Assembly (NCBI RefSeq): GCF_010731615.1
Contig: NZ_AP022618.1
Location: forward strand, 1,860,001-1,924,000
Reading direction: 5' to 3'
Source: Mycolicibacterium insubricum
Lineage (GTDB): Bacteria; Actinomycetota; Actinomycetes; Mycobacteriales; Mycobacteriaceae
DNA: 64,000 nt
Shown here: positions 9,992 to 18,112 of the stretch, in pieces
Numbering within the stretch: position 1 is the first letter of the stretch
How the letters are laid out: each line of letters starts with the position of its first letter
Program-made: the position numbers and the translations under genes
The notes under the pieces: model-generated
Told to the model about the DNA's origin: nothing
What the model saw: only the letters and a program-made list of their open reading frames with translations
The model's database searches: none

Positions 9992-10849
9992 GTGAGTTTG
10001 AACTTCGAGGGACGCGTCGCCGTCGTCACCGGCGCCGGCGGCGGACTGGGCCGCTGCCACGCCCTGGACCTGGCGCGCCGGGGTGCGCACGTCGTCGTCA
10101 ACGACCTGGGCGCCGCGGTCGACGGCACCGGCGGATCTTCGGCCGCTGCGGCCGTCGTCGATGAGATCACCGCGGCCGGCGGCTCGGCGGTGGCCAACAC
10201 CGACTCGGTCGCCACCCCCGAGGGCGGCAAGGCGATCATCGATGCGGCCGTGGACAACTTCGGCCGCATCGACATCCTGGTCAACAACGCCGGCATCCTG
10301 CGCGACGCGGCGTTCAAGAACATGACAGCGGACAAGGTCGACCCGGTCATCGACGTGCACCTGCGCGGCGCGTTCCACACCTGCATGGCCGCCTGGCCGC
10401 ACATGCGGGAACAGAACTACGGCCGGATCATCATGACCACGTCTGGATCCGGCCTGTTCGGCACCTTCGGCCAGTCCAACTACGGGGCGGCCAAGACCGG
10501 GCTGATCGGTCTGATGAACGTGCTGGCCATCGAGGGGAAGCGCAACAACATCCTGGTCAACGCCCTCTCTCCGATCGCCAAGACCCGGATGACCGAGAAC
10601 ACCATGGCCGAACTGGTGAAAGAGGCCGCGCCCGAACAGGTCACGCCGGTGGTCGTCTACCTGGCCCACGAGGACTGCGACCGCACCGCGCACATCTACC
10701 GGGTCGGCGGCACCAAGGTGTCCCGGGTGTTCCTCGGGGTCACCCCGGGCATCGACATCCCGGGTCTGACCGCCGAGGACCTGGCCGCCAACATCGACAC
10801 CGTCGACGACCCGACCGGCTACATCATCCGCGGCGGCCCGGGAAGCTGA
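9992..10849 (+). CDS. SDR family oxidoreductase, 3-hydroxyacyl-CoA dehydrogenase-like
   Basis: This 285-residue short-chain dehydrogenase has TGAGGGLG at 13-20, the NNAG motif near 98-101 and a complete catalytic set Ser151, Tyr164 and Lys168 (YGAAK). Length and C-terminal extension resemble the dehydrogenase domain of multifunctional MFE-2-type enzymes, which oxidise 3-hydroxyacyl-CoA. The GTG at 9992 is chosen because GGGAGG (9982-9987) is well placed and the ATG at 9990 runs straight into TGA. It is probably co-transcribed with the aldehyde dehydrogenase. Its stop abuts the convergent TauD-type gene with no gap. Confidence 0.85.
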   Translation: MSLNFEGRVAVVTGAGGGLGRCHALDLARRGAHVVVNDLGAAVDGTGGSSAAAAVVDEITAAGGSAVANTDSVATPEGGKAIIDAAVDNFGRIDILVNNAGILRDAAFKNMTADKVDPVIDVHLRGAFHTCMAAWPHMREQNYGRIIMTTSGSGLFGTFGQSNYGAAKTGLIGLMNVLAIEGKRNNILVNALSPIAKTRMTENTMAELVKEAAPEQVTPVVVYLAHEDCDRTAHIYRVGGTKVSRVFLGVTPGIDIPGLTAEDLAANIDTVDDPTGYIIRGGPGS

Positions 10850-11695
10850 CTACCGGATGGGTTCGTCGCCGAGCACGGTGGTACGCAGCATCTCCCGCGG
10901 CGAGTCCGGCTCGTAGGGCGCGGCGCGGTGCAGCACCCCCTGGTTGTCCCAGATGACCGTGTCGCCGACGGCCCAGCGGTGGCTGTACACCTTTTCCCGT
11001 GTGGTGGCGTGCGCGAGCAGCTCGTCGAGCAGCGCGCGGCCCTCGTCGAGATCCATCCCGACGATGTAGTCCGCCGACGCGCCCAGCACCAGCGACTTGC
11101 GGCCGCTGCGATGGGTCCACACCAGCGGGTGCTCGTGGGTGGGGCGAGAGCGCCAGCGCGCCAACATCTCCGCGGGCGGGTCCGGCCACACCCGGCGCTG
11201 GGAGGCCTCCAGTGAGTGCACCACCCGCAGCGAGCAGTAGCGCTCCTTCTCCGCATCGGTCAGATCCTCATACGCGGCATAGGAATTGGCGAACTCGGTT
11301 TCGCCGCCGCGGGAGGCCACCTGGATCGCCGAGAGCACCGTCGCCTTCTGCGGGCACTCGTCGTGCAGCGGCGTGCAGCCGTCGATGTGCCAGTCGAAGG
11401 TGGCCTTGAGATAGTCCGCCGAGGCGTTCTTGGACTTGTCCAGGGTGATCGGGTAGATCCCGGATACCGGGTGATGGCCGTCGGAGGACCGGTCCACCTC
11501 GCCGAGCCGGCTGCAGAAAGCCACCTGCGCCTCGGGCTCCAGGCGCAGGCCGTGAAACACCAGCACCCCATTGTCTTCCAGGGCGCCGGTGATGGCGGCG
11601 GCCAGCGTGTCGTCGCCGGCCAGCCGGTCGGAGTCGACGCCCTCGACGGAGGCGCCCACCGATTCGGTCAGCTTGTTGATGGTCAGCACGGTCAT
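10850..11695 (-). CDS. TauD/TfdA family Fe(II)/2-oxoglutarate dioxygenase
   Basis: This 281-residue oxygenase of the TauD/TfdA family has the iron facial triad His103-x-Asp105 (WHIDG) and His256 (LHRAAPY), with Arg267/Arg271 (PREMLR) placed to bind 2-oxoglutarate. These enzymes hydroxylate a substrate while converting 2-oxoglutarate to succinate and CO2, and often release a side group such as sulfite or an aryloxy ether. It is the last gene of a minus-strand operon that starts with the ferredoxin at 14419 and includes Rieske oxygenase 1. It therefore probably acts in the same pathway; the substrate is unknown. Confidence 0.85.
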   Translation of the reverse strand: MTVLTINKLTESVGASVEGVDSDRLAGDDTLAAAITGALEDNGVLVFHGLRLEPEAQVAFCSRLGEVDRSSDGHHPVSGIYPITLDKSKNASADYLKATFDWHIDGCTPLHDECPQKATVLSAIQVASRGGETEFANSYAAYEDLTDAEKERYCSLRVVHSLEASQRRVWPDPPAEMLARWRSRPTHEHPLVWTHRSGRKSLVLGASADYIVGMDLDEGRALLDELLAHATTREKVYSHRWAVGDTVIWDNQGVLHRAAPYEPDSPREMLRTTVLGDEPIR

Positions 11696-11719
11696 GGGAT
11701 TACCTTCCGGTACAAGGGA

Positions 11720-12055
11720 TCAGGGCCGGGGTTCGCCGGTGCGGATCATCACCGCGTCGGCGGCGTCGACCGGCGCCGGCTGGTGCATGACCTCCACCGC
11801 CATCGCCACCATGATCAGCGAATAGATCAGGTGCAGCAGGTTCAGCGCATCGTCGGGCAGGTCGTCGAGCGGGTACTTGTCGCAGTACTCGATGGCCTCC
11901 TCCACCCGCGGGAAGAACACGTCGTAGAACTCATGCAGCTCGGGCATGGTCGAGGCCAGCCGCTGATTCCACCGCTCGGTTTCGGTCTCCAGGCACCAGG
12001 TTTCGGCGAACGGTTCCAGTTCGGCGAACCCCGGGGGCAGGCGGTCGCCCATCAC
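11720..12055 (-). CDS. small Rieske-associated protein, copy 1
   Basis: This 111-residue protein of unknown function is homologous to the one at 16442-16768. Shared blocks include LEPFA near the start, the RLxSTM helix, YCDKxPLDDxPxD around residues 58-71, then NLxHLxYSxI and a VExxxQP segment. There is no signal peptide; the helix NLLHLIYSLIMVAMAVEVM is hydrophobic but short. The start ATG overlaps the stop of Rieske oxygenase 1 (ATGA, 12052-12055), so translation is coupled. It may be a small subunit or assembly/electron-transfer partner of the oxygenase. I know no named family for it. Confidence 0.75.
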   Translation of the reverse strand: MMGDRLPPGFAELEPFAETWCLETETERWNQRLASTMPELHEFYDVFFPRVEEAIEYCDKYPLDDLPDDALNLLHLIYSLIMVAMAVEVMHQPAPVDAADAVMIRTGEPRP

Positions 12056-13320
12056 GCCACCCCGGCCGTTCGCTGCTCGTCGGAGTAGGCGCGCACCCAG
12101 TCGCCGGTCGCCTTGTGCAGGTGGCGGACCAGGATCTCCTGGTCATTGAGCGGGAACTCGTCGATGATGTCGAACTCCAGGGCGGCCTGGGTGCCGCCGA
12201 GCATCCCGGCGTCCTGCAGAGCGAACTCCTTGAGGACGACGGCGGCCACCTCGTGCTCGATGCGCTCCCGAACGGTTCGGGCGGGACAGAAGTAGGTGTA
12301 GGCCTCATACCGATGGGTGTTGTGCGACGTCGGCCAGTACCGGTACAGCAGATACCAGCCGCCGTAGAACAGGATCTCGATGTTCGGGAAGATCTGGAAG
12401 TTGCTGATACCCCAGGGTTCGATGCCACCGGGATTGAGCCCGGCCATCGGCAGCTCCCCGAGATCGGGGGTGTGCCACGGGCCGACCAGCCCGCTTCGGG
12501 TGGCCCGCTCGATCGGGTACATGTACTCCTTGGGCAGCAGCCAGCGCCGGGTGCCGGCGGTCGACACCAGCCGGTGCGGCCCGTCGATCTGGAAATGCCC
12601 GCAGGTGAATCCGGCGTTGGGTACCCGGACCTCGGGTGGCACCTGCTGGGAGTGCAGCGCCGGCACATGGTAGTACTCCTGGAACGCGTCGGCGAAGATC
12701 TTCCAGTTGCTGTTGTTGTGTGCGATCCAGTCGTAGCGCTCGGTGAGCTTGTGGAACGGGTAGTCGTCCAGGGCGGTGACCATCGGCCCGAGGAACTCCC
12801 GCAGGCTCTGGCGCGGCTGCGAGTCGAAGTTGACGAACACGAAGCCCGCCCACACGTCGCAGTGCACCGGCAGCAGGTCGTAGCCGTCGCCGGGGGGATT
12901 GCCGCCGGGAGCATCGTGCAGGGTGCCGTCCAGGGCGTAGCTCCAGCCGCACCGGCGGCAGGTGAGTTGGGGTGTGTTGCCGGATATTTCGCCGCTGGGC
13001 CCGGGGGCGTTGTCGGAGTGGGCCAGCGGGTTTCCGTGGTGGCGGCAGACGTTGTGGAAGGCGCGGATCACGCCGTCGTCGCCGCGGACCAGCAGCACCG
13101 AGGCGTCGGCCGCCTCGACGGGTTTGGTCAGGAAGTCACCGGTGTTCGGGATCTCCTCGACCCGGCACAGATTCAGCCATGCCCGCTTGAAGACGGCCTC
13201 GCGCTCCAGCGCGTAGAACTCCGGGGAGATGGAGTCGCGGAACGAGATTGGGCCGGTGCCCAGCTCGGGGTAGTGCTCGGTCCAGGAGCCTTCGGCCGGC
13301 TTGGGCCAGTTCGTCGCCAT
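12052..13320 (-). CDS. Rieske non-heme iron oxygenase 1 with variant cluster motif
   Basis: This is a 422-residue oxygenase alpha-subunit homologue. The Rieske part has Cys92-x-His94, but the second half reads Cys121-x-x-Cys124 (CRRCGW) where the family has C-x-x-H, so one [2Fe-2S] ligand is Cys instead of His. The mononuclear iron site looks normal: NWKIFADAFQEYYHVPALH places Asp211, His218 and His223. It aligns along its length with Rieske oxygenase 2 at 16773. Electrons probably come from the ferredoxin at 14105. It is in an operon with that ferredoxin, an SDR, small protein 1 and a TauD-type dioxygenase. Substrate unknown. Confidence 0.88.
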   Translation of the reverse strand: MATNWPKPAEGSWTEHYPELGTGPISFRDSISPEFYALEREAVFKRAWLNLCRVEEIPNTGDFLTKPVEAADASVLLVRGDDGVIRAFHNVCRHHGNPLAHSDNAPGPSGEISGNTPQLTCRRCGWSYALDGTLHDAPGGNPPGDGYDLLPVHCDVWAGFVFVNFDSQPRQSLREFLGPMVTALDDYPFHKLTERYDWIAHNNSNWKIFADAFQEYYHVPALHSQQVPPEVRVPNAGFTCGHFQIDGPHRLVSTAGTRRWLLPKEYMYPIERATRSGLVGPWHTPDLGELPMAGLNPGGIEPWGISNFQIFPNIEILFYGGWYLLYRYWPTSHNTHRYEAYTYFCPARTVRERIEHEVAAVVLKEFALQDAGMLGGTQAALEFDIIDEFPLNDQEILVRHLHKATGDWVRAYSDEQRTAGVA

Positions 13321-13356
13321 ACCAATCTCCTCGTCAGCGATACCGGTTCGCGCGCA

Positions 13357-14112
13357 TCACATCACCGATCCGCCGTTGACGCCCAGGATCTGCCCGGTGA
13401 TGAAACCGGCCTGATCCGAACACAGGAACCCGACCGCGGCAGCGATGTCCTCGGGTGTGCCCAGGTGCCCCACCGGGATGTGGGCGGCGATCTGCTCGTT
13501 GGACGGCAGGTACCCGGCGGCCTGGGAGGCGTGCTGCATCGGCGTCTCGATACCCGACGGCGGAATGTTGTTCACCGTGATGCCGTTCGCCGCGTACTCG
13601 CGGGCCAGCGACTTCGTCAGGGTGAGCAGTGCGCCCTTGGAGGCGGCGTAGTGCGCGGCGAACGGGGTGCCGCGCTGCGCGCTCGACGACGAGATCATCA
13701 CGATCCGGCCCCAGCCCGCCTCGACCATGTCGGGCAACCCGACCTGGCAGCAGTGGAAGGTGCCGGTGAGGTTCACCTCGACGATCCGCTGCCAGTCCGC
13801 CACGGTGATGTCGGCGAACGGCGCGTAGCCGAACAGTCCGGCGCTGGTGACGAGAATGCCGACGGGGCCGAGCTTTTCGCGGACGGTGGCGAAGGCGGCT
13901 TCCACCTGGGGGCGCTCGGCCACGTCGACGGTCACGGCGATCGCCTCGACGCCCTCGTCGCGCAGCTCGCCGGCCACCCGGGCGGCGGCGTCGGCGTTGA
14001 GGTCGAGGACGGCGACGCGGTGCCCGCGCCGGCCCAATTCGTGGCAGATGGCCTCACCCATGCCGGAGGCGCCGCCGGTGACGACGGCGACCCGGCCCGA
14101 CCGGCTAGGCAT
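13357..14112 (-). CDS. SDR family oxidoreductase (FabG-like)
   Basis: This 251-residue classical short-chain dehydrogenase has TGGASGMGE at 12-20, an acidic Asp37 after beta-2 (VLDLN) suggesting NAD preference, TSAG at 89-92, and the catalytic Ser142/143, Tyr155 and Lys159 (YAASK). The C-terminal VNGGSVM fits the FabG subgroup. It would oxidise or reduce a hydroxy/oxo group of a pathway intermediate. Its start overlaps the ferredoxin gene by 8 bases, and Rieske oxygenase 1 follows 36 bases downstream, so it sits inside the operon controlled by site B. Confidence 0.87.
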   Translation of the reverse strand: MPSRSGRVAVVTGGASGMGEAICHELGRRGHRVAVLDLNADAAARVAGELRDEGVEAIAVTVDVAERPQVEAAFATVREKLGPVGILVTSAGLFGYAPFADITVADWQRIVEVNLTGTFHCCQVGLPDMVEAGWGRIVMISSSSAQRGTPFAAHYAASKGALLTLTKSLAREYAANGITVNNIPPSGIETPMQHASQAAGYLPSNEQIAAHIPVGHLGTPEDIAAAVGFLCSDQAGFITGQILGVNGGSVM

Positions 14113-14419
14113 AGTTCACCGTGACCGCGTCTCCGGTGGGGATGGCCTGGCAGGTGACCACCCAGCCCTCGGCCACCTCGTCGTCGTCGAGGGCTTCGTT
14201 GTTGAGCATCCGGGCGCTGCCGCAGGTGACCTGGGCGATGCAGGTGCCGCAGTTGCCGACCTCGCACGACGACGGGGCCTGTAGGCCGGCCAGCCGGGCG
14301 GTCTGCAGCAGGGTGTTGCCGTCACGGTGGGTGACGGTGACGGTCTGCCGGTCGAGGTGGATGGTCACCGTGGTGGCGGTGCCGGTCTCGGCGGCGGGCG
14401 CGGGGGCGGCGGGATTCAT
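14105..14419 (-). CDS. 2Fe-2S plant-type ferredoxin
   Basis: This 104-residue ferredoxin carries the plant-type ligand pattern Cys52-x4-Cys57-x2-Cys60 (CEVGNCGTC) and a fourth ligand Cys90 (VVTCQA). An Ala/Pro-rich N-terminal extension of about 15 residues precedes the fold. It most likely supplies electrons to one or both Rieske oxygenases of the cluster; no dedicated reductase gene lies in the cluster, so a housekeeping reductase would be needed. It is the first gene of the operon running to 10850. A GAGGGGG sequence lies just upstream of the ATG, and operator site B begins 10 bases upstream. Confidence 0.9.
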   Translation of the reverse strand: MNPAAPAPAAETGTATTVTIHLDRQTVTVTHRDGNTLLQTARLAGLQAPSSCEVGNCGTCIAQVTCGSARMLNNEALDDDEVAEGWVVTCQAIPTGDAVTVNYA

Positions 14420-14429
14420 CCCCCTCAGA

Positions 14430-14447
14430 GTATCAAGTACTTGTTAT
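14430..14447. promoter_or_regulatory. MarR-type operator site B
   Basis: On the minus strand this reads ATAACAAGTACTTGATAC, with the perfect palindromic core CAAGTACTTG (14434-14443). It matches sites A and C. It lies 10 bases upstream of the ferredoxin start codon, where a bound protein would block the promoter or initiation of the ferredoxin / SDR / Rieske 1 / small protein / TauD operon. Confidence 0.7.
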
Positions 14448-14486
14448 TAGATTCAAGGGTCGGCCGAAAAGGGGGACCGATCACGG

Positions 14487-14681
14487 TCAGACGAACCAGA
14501 GCGCTTCCATCGCCACCATCATCGGAATCCGTAGCCATTTACGCTGCAGTGCGCGACGGACCCACGGCCGCGGCGACCGCTGCGCGATCGTCTCCCACTC
14601 GTCCCACTGCACCCGGGCCCACGCCACACCGAGCCACACCGCCAGCAGTACTACGACGACGCCGCACACCACCCAGCCCAT
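14487..14681 (-). CDS. small single-pass membrane protein
   Basis: This encodes a 64-residue protein with one strongly hydrophobic N-terminal helix (about residues 3-21, WVVCGVVVVLLAVWLGVAW) followed by a Trp- and Arg-rich cytosolic-looking tail. It starts 10 bases after the MarR stop and is probably co-transcribed with it. I do not recognise the family. The reading frame is plausible for a real gene because of the close spacing and the clean TM helix, but short high-GC frames can arise by chance. Confidence 0.5.
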   Translation of the reverse strand: MGWVVCGVVVVLLAVWLGVAWARVQWDEWETIAQRSPRPWVRRALQRKWLRIPMMVAMEALWFV

Positions 14682-14691
14682 GGGACCCCCC

Positions 14692-15138
14692 TCAGACGTG
14701 GTCGGATTGCAGGGTGTGGCCGGTGCCCTGTTCGACGACCCGGGTCAGCAGCGCGCGCAGCTGCTCCTGCTCGTCGGGCGACAGCACGCCGAACACCCGG
14801 TCGTGGGCGGCGACGGCGTCGGTGAACACCGCCGCGGCCACCTCGCGGCCGGAATCGGTCAGGTACGCGTGCAGGATCCGGCCGTGCGCGGGATCCTGGC
14901 GGCGTTCCACCAGGCCGCGTTTCTCCAGCGCGGTCAGTGCCAGCTGGACGCCCTGCGGGGTGATCAGCAGCCGCCGAGCCAGCTCCGCGCCGGACAGGCC
15001 GGGTTCCAGCGCCAGTTGACGCAGCACGCCCAGGTGCGCGGTGGACACGCCGTGCGGTTTGACGGCCTCGTTGACGGTGGTGAGCGAGAAGTAGAAGGCC
15101 TGCTTGAGCAGCCACAGCAGGTTGTCGGTGAGCTCCAC
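14692..15138 (-). CDS. MarR family transcriptional regulator
   Basis: This 148-residue winged-helix regulator has the MarR core at about 25-100: VLRQLALEPGLSGAELARRL, the recognition helix TPQGVQLALTALEKRGLV and the wing RRQDPAHGRILHAYLT. The frame is open far upstream, but the GTG at 15138 is preceded by a strong GGGAGGGG and gives the family size. It closes the transcription unit Rieske 2 / small protein 2 / amidohydrolase / MarR / small membrane protein. Operator site C lies at the head of that unit, so the regulator is probably autoregulated and also controls sites A and B. It is expected to respond to an aromatic-like or CoA-linked ligand, which is an inference from the family. Confidence 0.88.
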   Translation of the reverse strand: MELTDNLLWLLKQAFYFSLTTVNEAVKPHGVSTAHLGVLRQLALEPGLSGAELARRLLITPQGVQLALTALEKRGLVERRQDPAHGRILHAYLTDSGREVAAAVFTDAVAAHDRVFGVLSPDEQEQLRALLTRVVEQGTGHTLQSDHV

Positions 15139-15197
15139 CGGCTGCCCCCTCCCGTGTTCGCGCGGCGATCCGATCCCGAGGCTAGTGCATCCCCGGG

Positions 15198-16445
15198 CTA
15201 GCTCTGCTTGTAGACCTGCCCGTCCTTCATCACGAACCGGACGTCGAGGGTGCGACCGATGTCGACCGACGGGTCCCCAGGCACCGCGATGATGTCCGCG
15301 AGGTACCCGGTGGCCAGCTGCCCGAGTTCGTCGGCGGCGTCGACGAGTTCGGCGGCGGTGACGGTGGCCGCGCGGATGGCCTGCATCGGGGTCATGCCGC
15401 GCTCGACGAGTGCGCACAGCTCCTTGGCGTTCTGCCCGTGCGGGATGGCCGGGGCGTCGGTGCCGCAGGCGATCCGCACTCCCATGTCGATCGCCTTGGG
15501 CAGCATGGTCTTTGCCCGCGGGAACACTTCCAGTGCCTTCTTGCGCAGCTCGGGGGCGATCCGGTCGATGGCCATGGCGTCGGTGAGATAGGTCGTCGAC
15601 ACCAGGAAGGTGTCGTGCTCGACCATCATCGCCAGGGTGTCCTCGGTGGCCAAGAACCCGTGCTCGATGCAGTCGATGCCGGCGCGGATGCAGGCCCGTA
15701 CGGCGGCATCGCCGACGGCGTGGGCGGCCACCTTCACCCCGGCGCGGTGCGCCTCGTCGGCGATGGCGGCCAGCTCGGCGTCGGAGAACTGCTGCGCGCC
15801 CGGCGCGGTGCTGTGCGACATCACCCCGCCCGAGGCCGACACCTTGATCAGCTTGGCGCCGTGGCGGATCTGGTAGCGCACCGCGGCGATGACGTCGGGC
15901 ACGCCGTTGGCGATGCCCTCGGCCACCGACAGCGGCATGATGCCGGGGGCCAGGCGCTGGAAGACCGTCGGGTCCAGGTGCCCGCCGTACGGGGTGATGG
16001 CGTGCCCGGCCGGATAGATCCGCGGCCCGACGTGCCAGCCCGCATCGATGGCGCGCTGCAGCGCGACGTCGAGCAGGTAGCCGCCGGTCTTGACCATCAG
16101 ACCGAGATTGCGGACGGTGGTGAATCCGGCCTCCAGGGTGGTGCGAGCGTTGACCGCGCCGCGCAGCGTGCGGTACGCGGGATCGTCCTGCACGCCGTGC
16201 ATGGGCGTCGGCAGGCCGTCGGGGTTGCCCGGCCCGCCGATCAGCAGGTTGAGCTCCATGTCCATCAGCCCGGGCAGCAGCGTGACGTCGCCCAGGTCGA
16301 TGACGGTGGCCTCGGCCGGTGGCTGCGCGGGGTTGACGGCGGTGATGACGTTGCCCGTCACGACGACGACGGCGGGGGCGTGGATCTCGCCGGTGACCAC
16401 GTCGGCCCAGCGCGCCGCCTTCAGGACGGTGACCGGCTCGGTCAC
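15198..16445 (-). CDS. amidohydrolase family protein with altered HxH motif
   Basis: This 415-residue TIM-barrel metal-dependent hydrolase is related to imidazolonepropionase- and prolidase-like amidohydrolases. Later ligands are in place: Lys201 (KVSASGG, the carboxylated lysine position), His242 (AAHAVGD), His262 (IEHG) and Asp330 (GTDA). The first motif after PGLMDM, normally HxH, reads Glu64-Leu-Asn66, so the first metal pair is changed. The GTG at 16445 overlaps the stop of the small protein gene (GTGA), which fixes the start better than the longer frame to 16514. It follows Rieske 2 and small protein 2 in one operon and probably hydrolyses a product of that oxygenase. Confidence 0.85.
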   Translation of the reverse strand: MTEPVTVLKAARWADVVTGEIHAPAVVVVTGNVITAVNPAQPPAEATVIDLGDVTLLPGLMDMELNLLIGGPGNPDGLPTPMHGVQDDPAYRTLRGAVNARTTLEAGFTTVRNLGLMVKTGGYLLDVALQRAIDAGWHVGPRIYPAGHAITPYGGHLDPTVFQRLAPGIMPLSVAEGIANGVPDVIAAVRYQIRHGAKLIKVSASGGVMSHSTAPGAQQFSDAELAAIADEAHRAGVKVAAHAVGDAAVRACIRAGIDCIEHGFLATEDTLAMMVEHDTFLVSTTYLTDAMAIDRIAPELRKKALEVFPRAKTMLPKAIDMGVRIACGTDAPAIPHGQNAKELCALVERGMTPMQAIRAATVTAAELVDAADELGQLATGYLADIIAVPGDPSVDIGRTLDVRFVMKDGQVYKQS

Positions 16446-16768
16446 GGGGCCGGCTCGTAGACGCAGTCCAGGCTGGTGGCACCGGAATCGGGCACCCGTG
16501 GCTGCTTCCAGCACTCCACCGGGAACGACACCGTGATCATCGAGTACAGCAGGTGCATCAGGTTGACGACGTCGGCGGGCATGTCGTCGAGCGGGAATTT
16601 GTCGCAGTAGGACAGGGCCTCCTCGGCCCGCGGGGTGATGGCGTCGTAGAACGCCTGCATCTGGGTCATGGTGGATCCCAGCCGCTTGGCGTAGCGGGCC
16701 GCCTCGTCGGGCAGCGCCCAGTCGGCGAAGGGTTCCAGGTCGGCGAATTCCGGTGGCAGCAGGGTCAT
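16442..16768 (-). CDS. small Rieske-associated protein, copy 2
   Basis: This 108-residue protein is the paralogue of the gene at 11720-12055. It shares PEFADLEPFA near the N-terminus, KRLGSTM, YCDKFPLDDMPAD near residues 57-69 and NLMHLLYSMI after it, then a VECWKQP segment. The order oxygenase then small protein is the same in both places, here with a 4-base gap after Rieske 2. It also overlaps the amidohydrolase start by 4 bases. Conserved pairing in two separate operons argues for a physical or catalytic partnership with the oxygenase. Function not known to me. Confidence 0.75.
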   Translation of the reverse strand: MTLLPPEFADLEPFADWALPDEAARYAKRLGSTMTQMQAFYDAITPRAEEALSYCDKFPLDDMPADVVNLMHLLYSMITVSFPVECWKQPRVPDSGATSLDCVYEPAP

Positions 16769-16772
16769 CGCG

Positions 16773-18038
16773 TCACACTCCCGCGGTCTTGGTCTGGTAG
16801 TCGGCGATCCAGTTGGCGGTCTCGGTGTGCAGATGGCGCAGCAGGATCTCCTGATCGCAGTACAGGAATTCGCCCACCACCCGGGTCTCCAGGCTGGACT
16901 GGGTGGCCTCCAGGGTATTGGCGTCCTGCAGGCCGTACTCCTTGAACGACTGGGCGGCCAGCTCCTGGGCGACCCGTTCGCGGGCGGTGCGCGGCGCCGG
17001 GAAGTACAGGGTGCATTCGAAGATGTGACTGCGGTACGACGTGGGCCAGTAGTGGTAGGTCAGATACCAGCCCTGGCCCCAGAACAGGATGACGAAGTTG
17101 GGGAACAGCTGGAACGAATCCAGGCCCCACGGGTCGCATTTGGCGGGATTGAGCCCGTCGGGCATGGGCCCGAGGTCGGGGCTGTCCCACGGTCCGAACA
17201 GCCCGCTGCGGCAGATGTCCTCGATGGGCTTGCGCATCTCGGCCGACATCTCCCAGACCCGCACCCCGGAGGTGCTGACCAGTCGGTGCGGGCCGTCGAG
17301 GCGGTAGTGCGGCGCCTCGAATCCGGCCTCGGCGGCGGCCTTGGAGTAGGCCGTCGGCGACTGGTTCGCGTGCAGGATCGGGGCGTGGTAGAACTCCTGG
17401 AAGGCGTCCATGTAGAGCTTCCAGTTCGCGTTCACCTCGGCGCGGTAGGTGAACCGAGAGGTCAGTTTGTCGAACGGGTAGCCCTGCAGGTTGGTAACCA
17501 TCGGGCCAAGGAATTCGGCCAGCGACTGCTCGGGCTCGGCGGCGAAGTTGACGAAGATGAAGCCTTCCCAGACCTCGCAGTGCACCGGAACCAGGCCGTA
17601 CTTGTTCTTGTCCAGGTCGAAGAACTCGCCCTCCTGCTGCACGAAGGTCAGGTTGCCGTCCAGGTCGAACCGCCAGGCGTGGTACTTGCAGGTGAACTGA
17701 CGGCACACACCGCTGGTCTCCTCGGTGGGGATGTCGTTCCACACGAGTTTGTTGCCGCGGTGCCGGCAGATGTTGTGGAACGCCTTGATCTCGCCGGCCT
17801 TGGTGCGCACCACGATGATCGAAGTGTTGACGACCTTGAGTTCCTTGGTGAAGTAACTGCCCTTGCGGGGGATCAACTCCACCCGGCCGACGTTGAGCCA
17901 GGCGCGTTTGAAGATCGCCTTGCGTTCCAGCTCGTAGATCTCCGGGTTGATGGAGTCCTCGTAGGACACCGGGCCGGTGCCGAGCGCCGGGTAGTGCTCG
18001 GTCCAGCTGCCTTCGGCGGGTTTGGGGAAACGCGGCAT
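16773..18038 (-). CDS. Rieske non-heme iron oxygenase 2
   Basis: This 421-residue oxygenase alpha-subunit homologue has a canonical Rieske motif, Cys91-x-His93 and Cys117-x-x-His120 (CKYH), with a longer than usual gap between the pairs. The catalytic iron ligands are Asp211, His218 and His223 in NWKLYMDAFQEFYHAPILH. The start at 18038 is chosen because AGGAG lies just upstream and the N-terminus (PKPAEGSWTEHYP) aligns with Rieske oxygenase 1; the frame continues upstream to 18119 without support. It heads the operon that includes small protein 2, amidohydrolase and MarR. Site C lies 74 bases upstream. The substrate is unknown. Confidence 0.9.
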   Translation of the reverse strand: MPRFPKPAEGSWTEHYPALGTGPVSYEDSINPEIYELERKAIFKRAWLNVGRVELIPRKGSYFTKELKVVNTSIIVVRTKAGEIKAFHNICRHRGNKLVWNDIPTEETSGVCRQFTCKYHAWRFDLDGNLTFVQQEGEFFDLDKNKYGLVPVHCEVWEGFIFVNFAAEPEQSLAEFLGPMVTNLQGYPFDKLTSRFTYRAEVNANWKLYMDAFQEFYHAPILHANQSPTAYSKAAAEAGFEAPHYRLDGPHRLVSTSGVRVWEMSAEMRKPIEDICRSGLFGPWDSPDLGPMPDGLNPAKCDPWGLDSFQLFPNFVILFWGQGWYLTYHYWPTSYRSHIFECTLYFPAPRTARERVAQELAAQSFKEYGLQDANTLEATQSSLETRVVGEFLYCDQEILLRHLHTETANWIADYQTKTAGV

Positions 18039-18112
18039 GCAAACTCCTGTACTCGGCGTCGAGGGCGCGGCGCGGTGGGGGTCCGGTTCGACGGTAGCCC
18101 CCGGCGCCATCA

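Noticed and set aside
9990..9992. ATG as start of the SDR gene at 9992
   Set aside because: It is followed at once by TGA and is out of frame; the GTG at 9992 is the workable start.
12115..14124. 669-codon plus-strand frame
   Set aside because: Antisense shadow of Rieske oxygenase 1 and the SDR.
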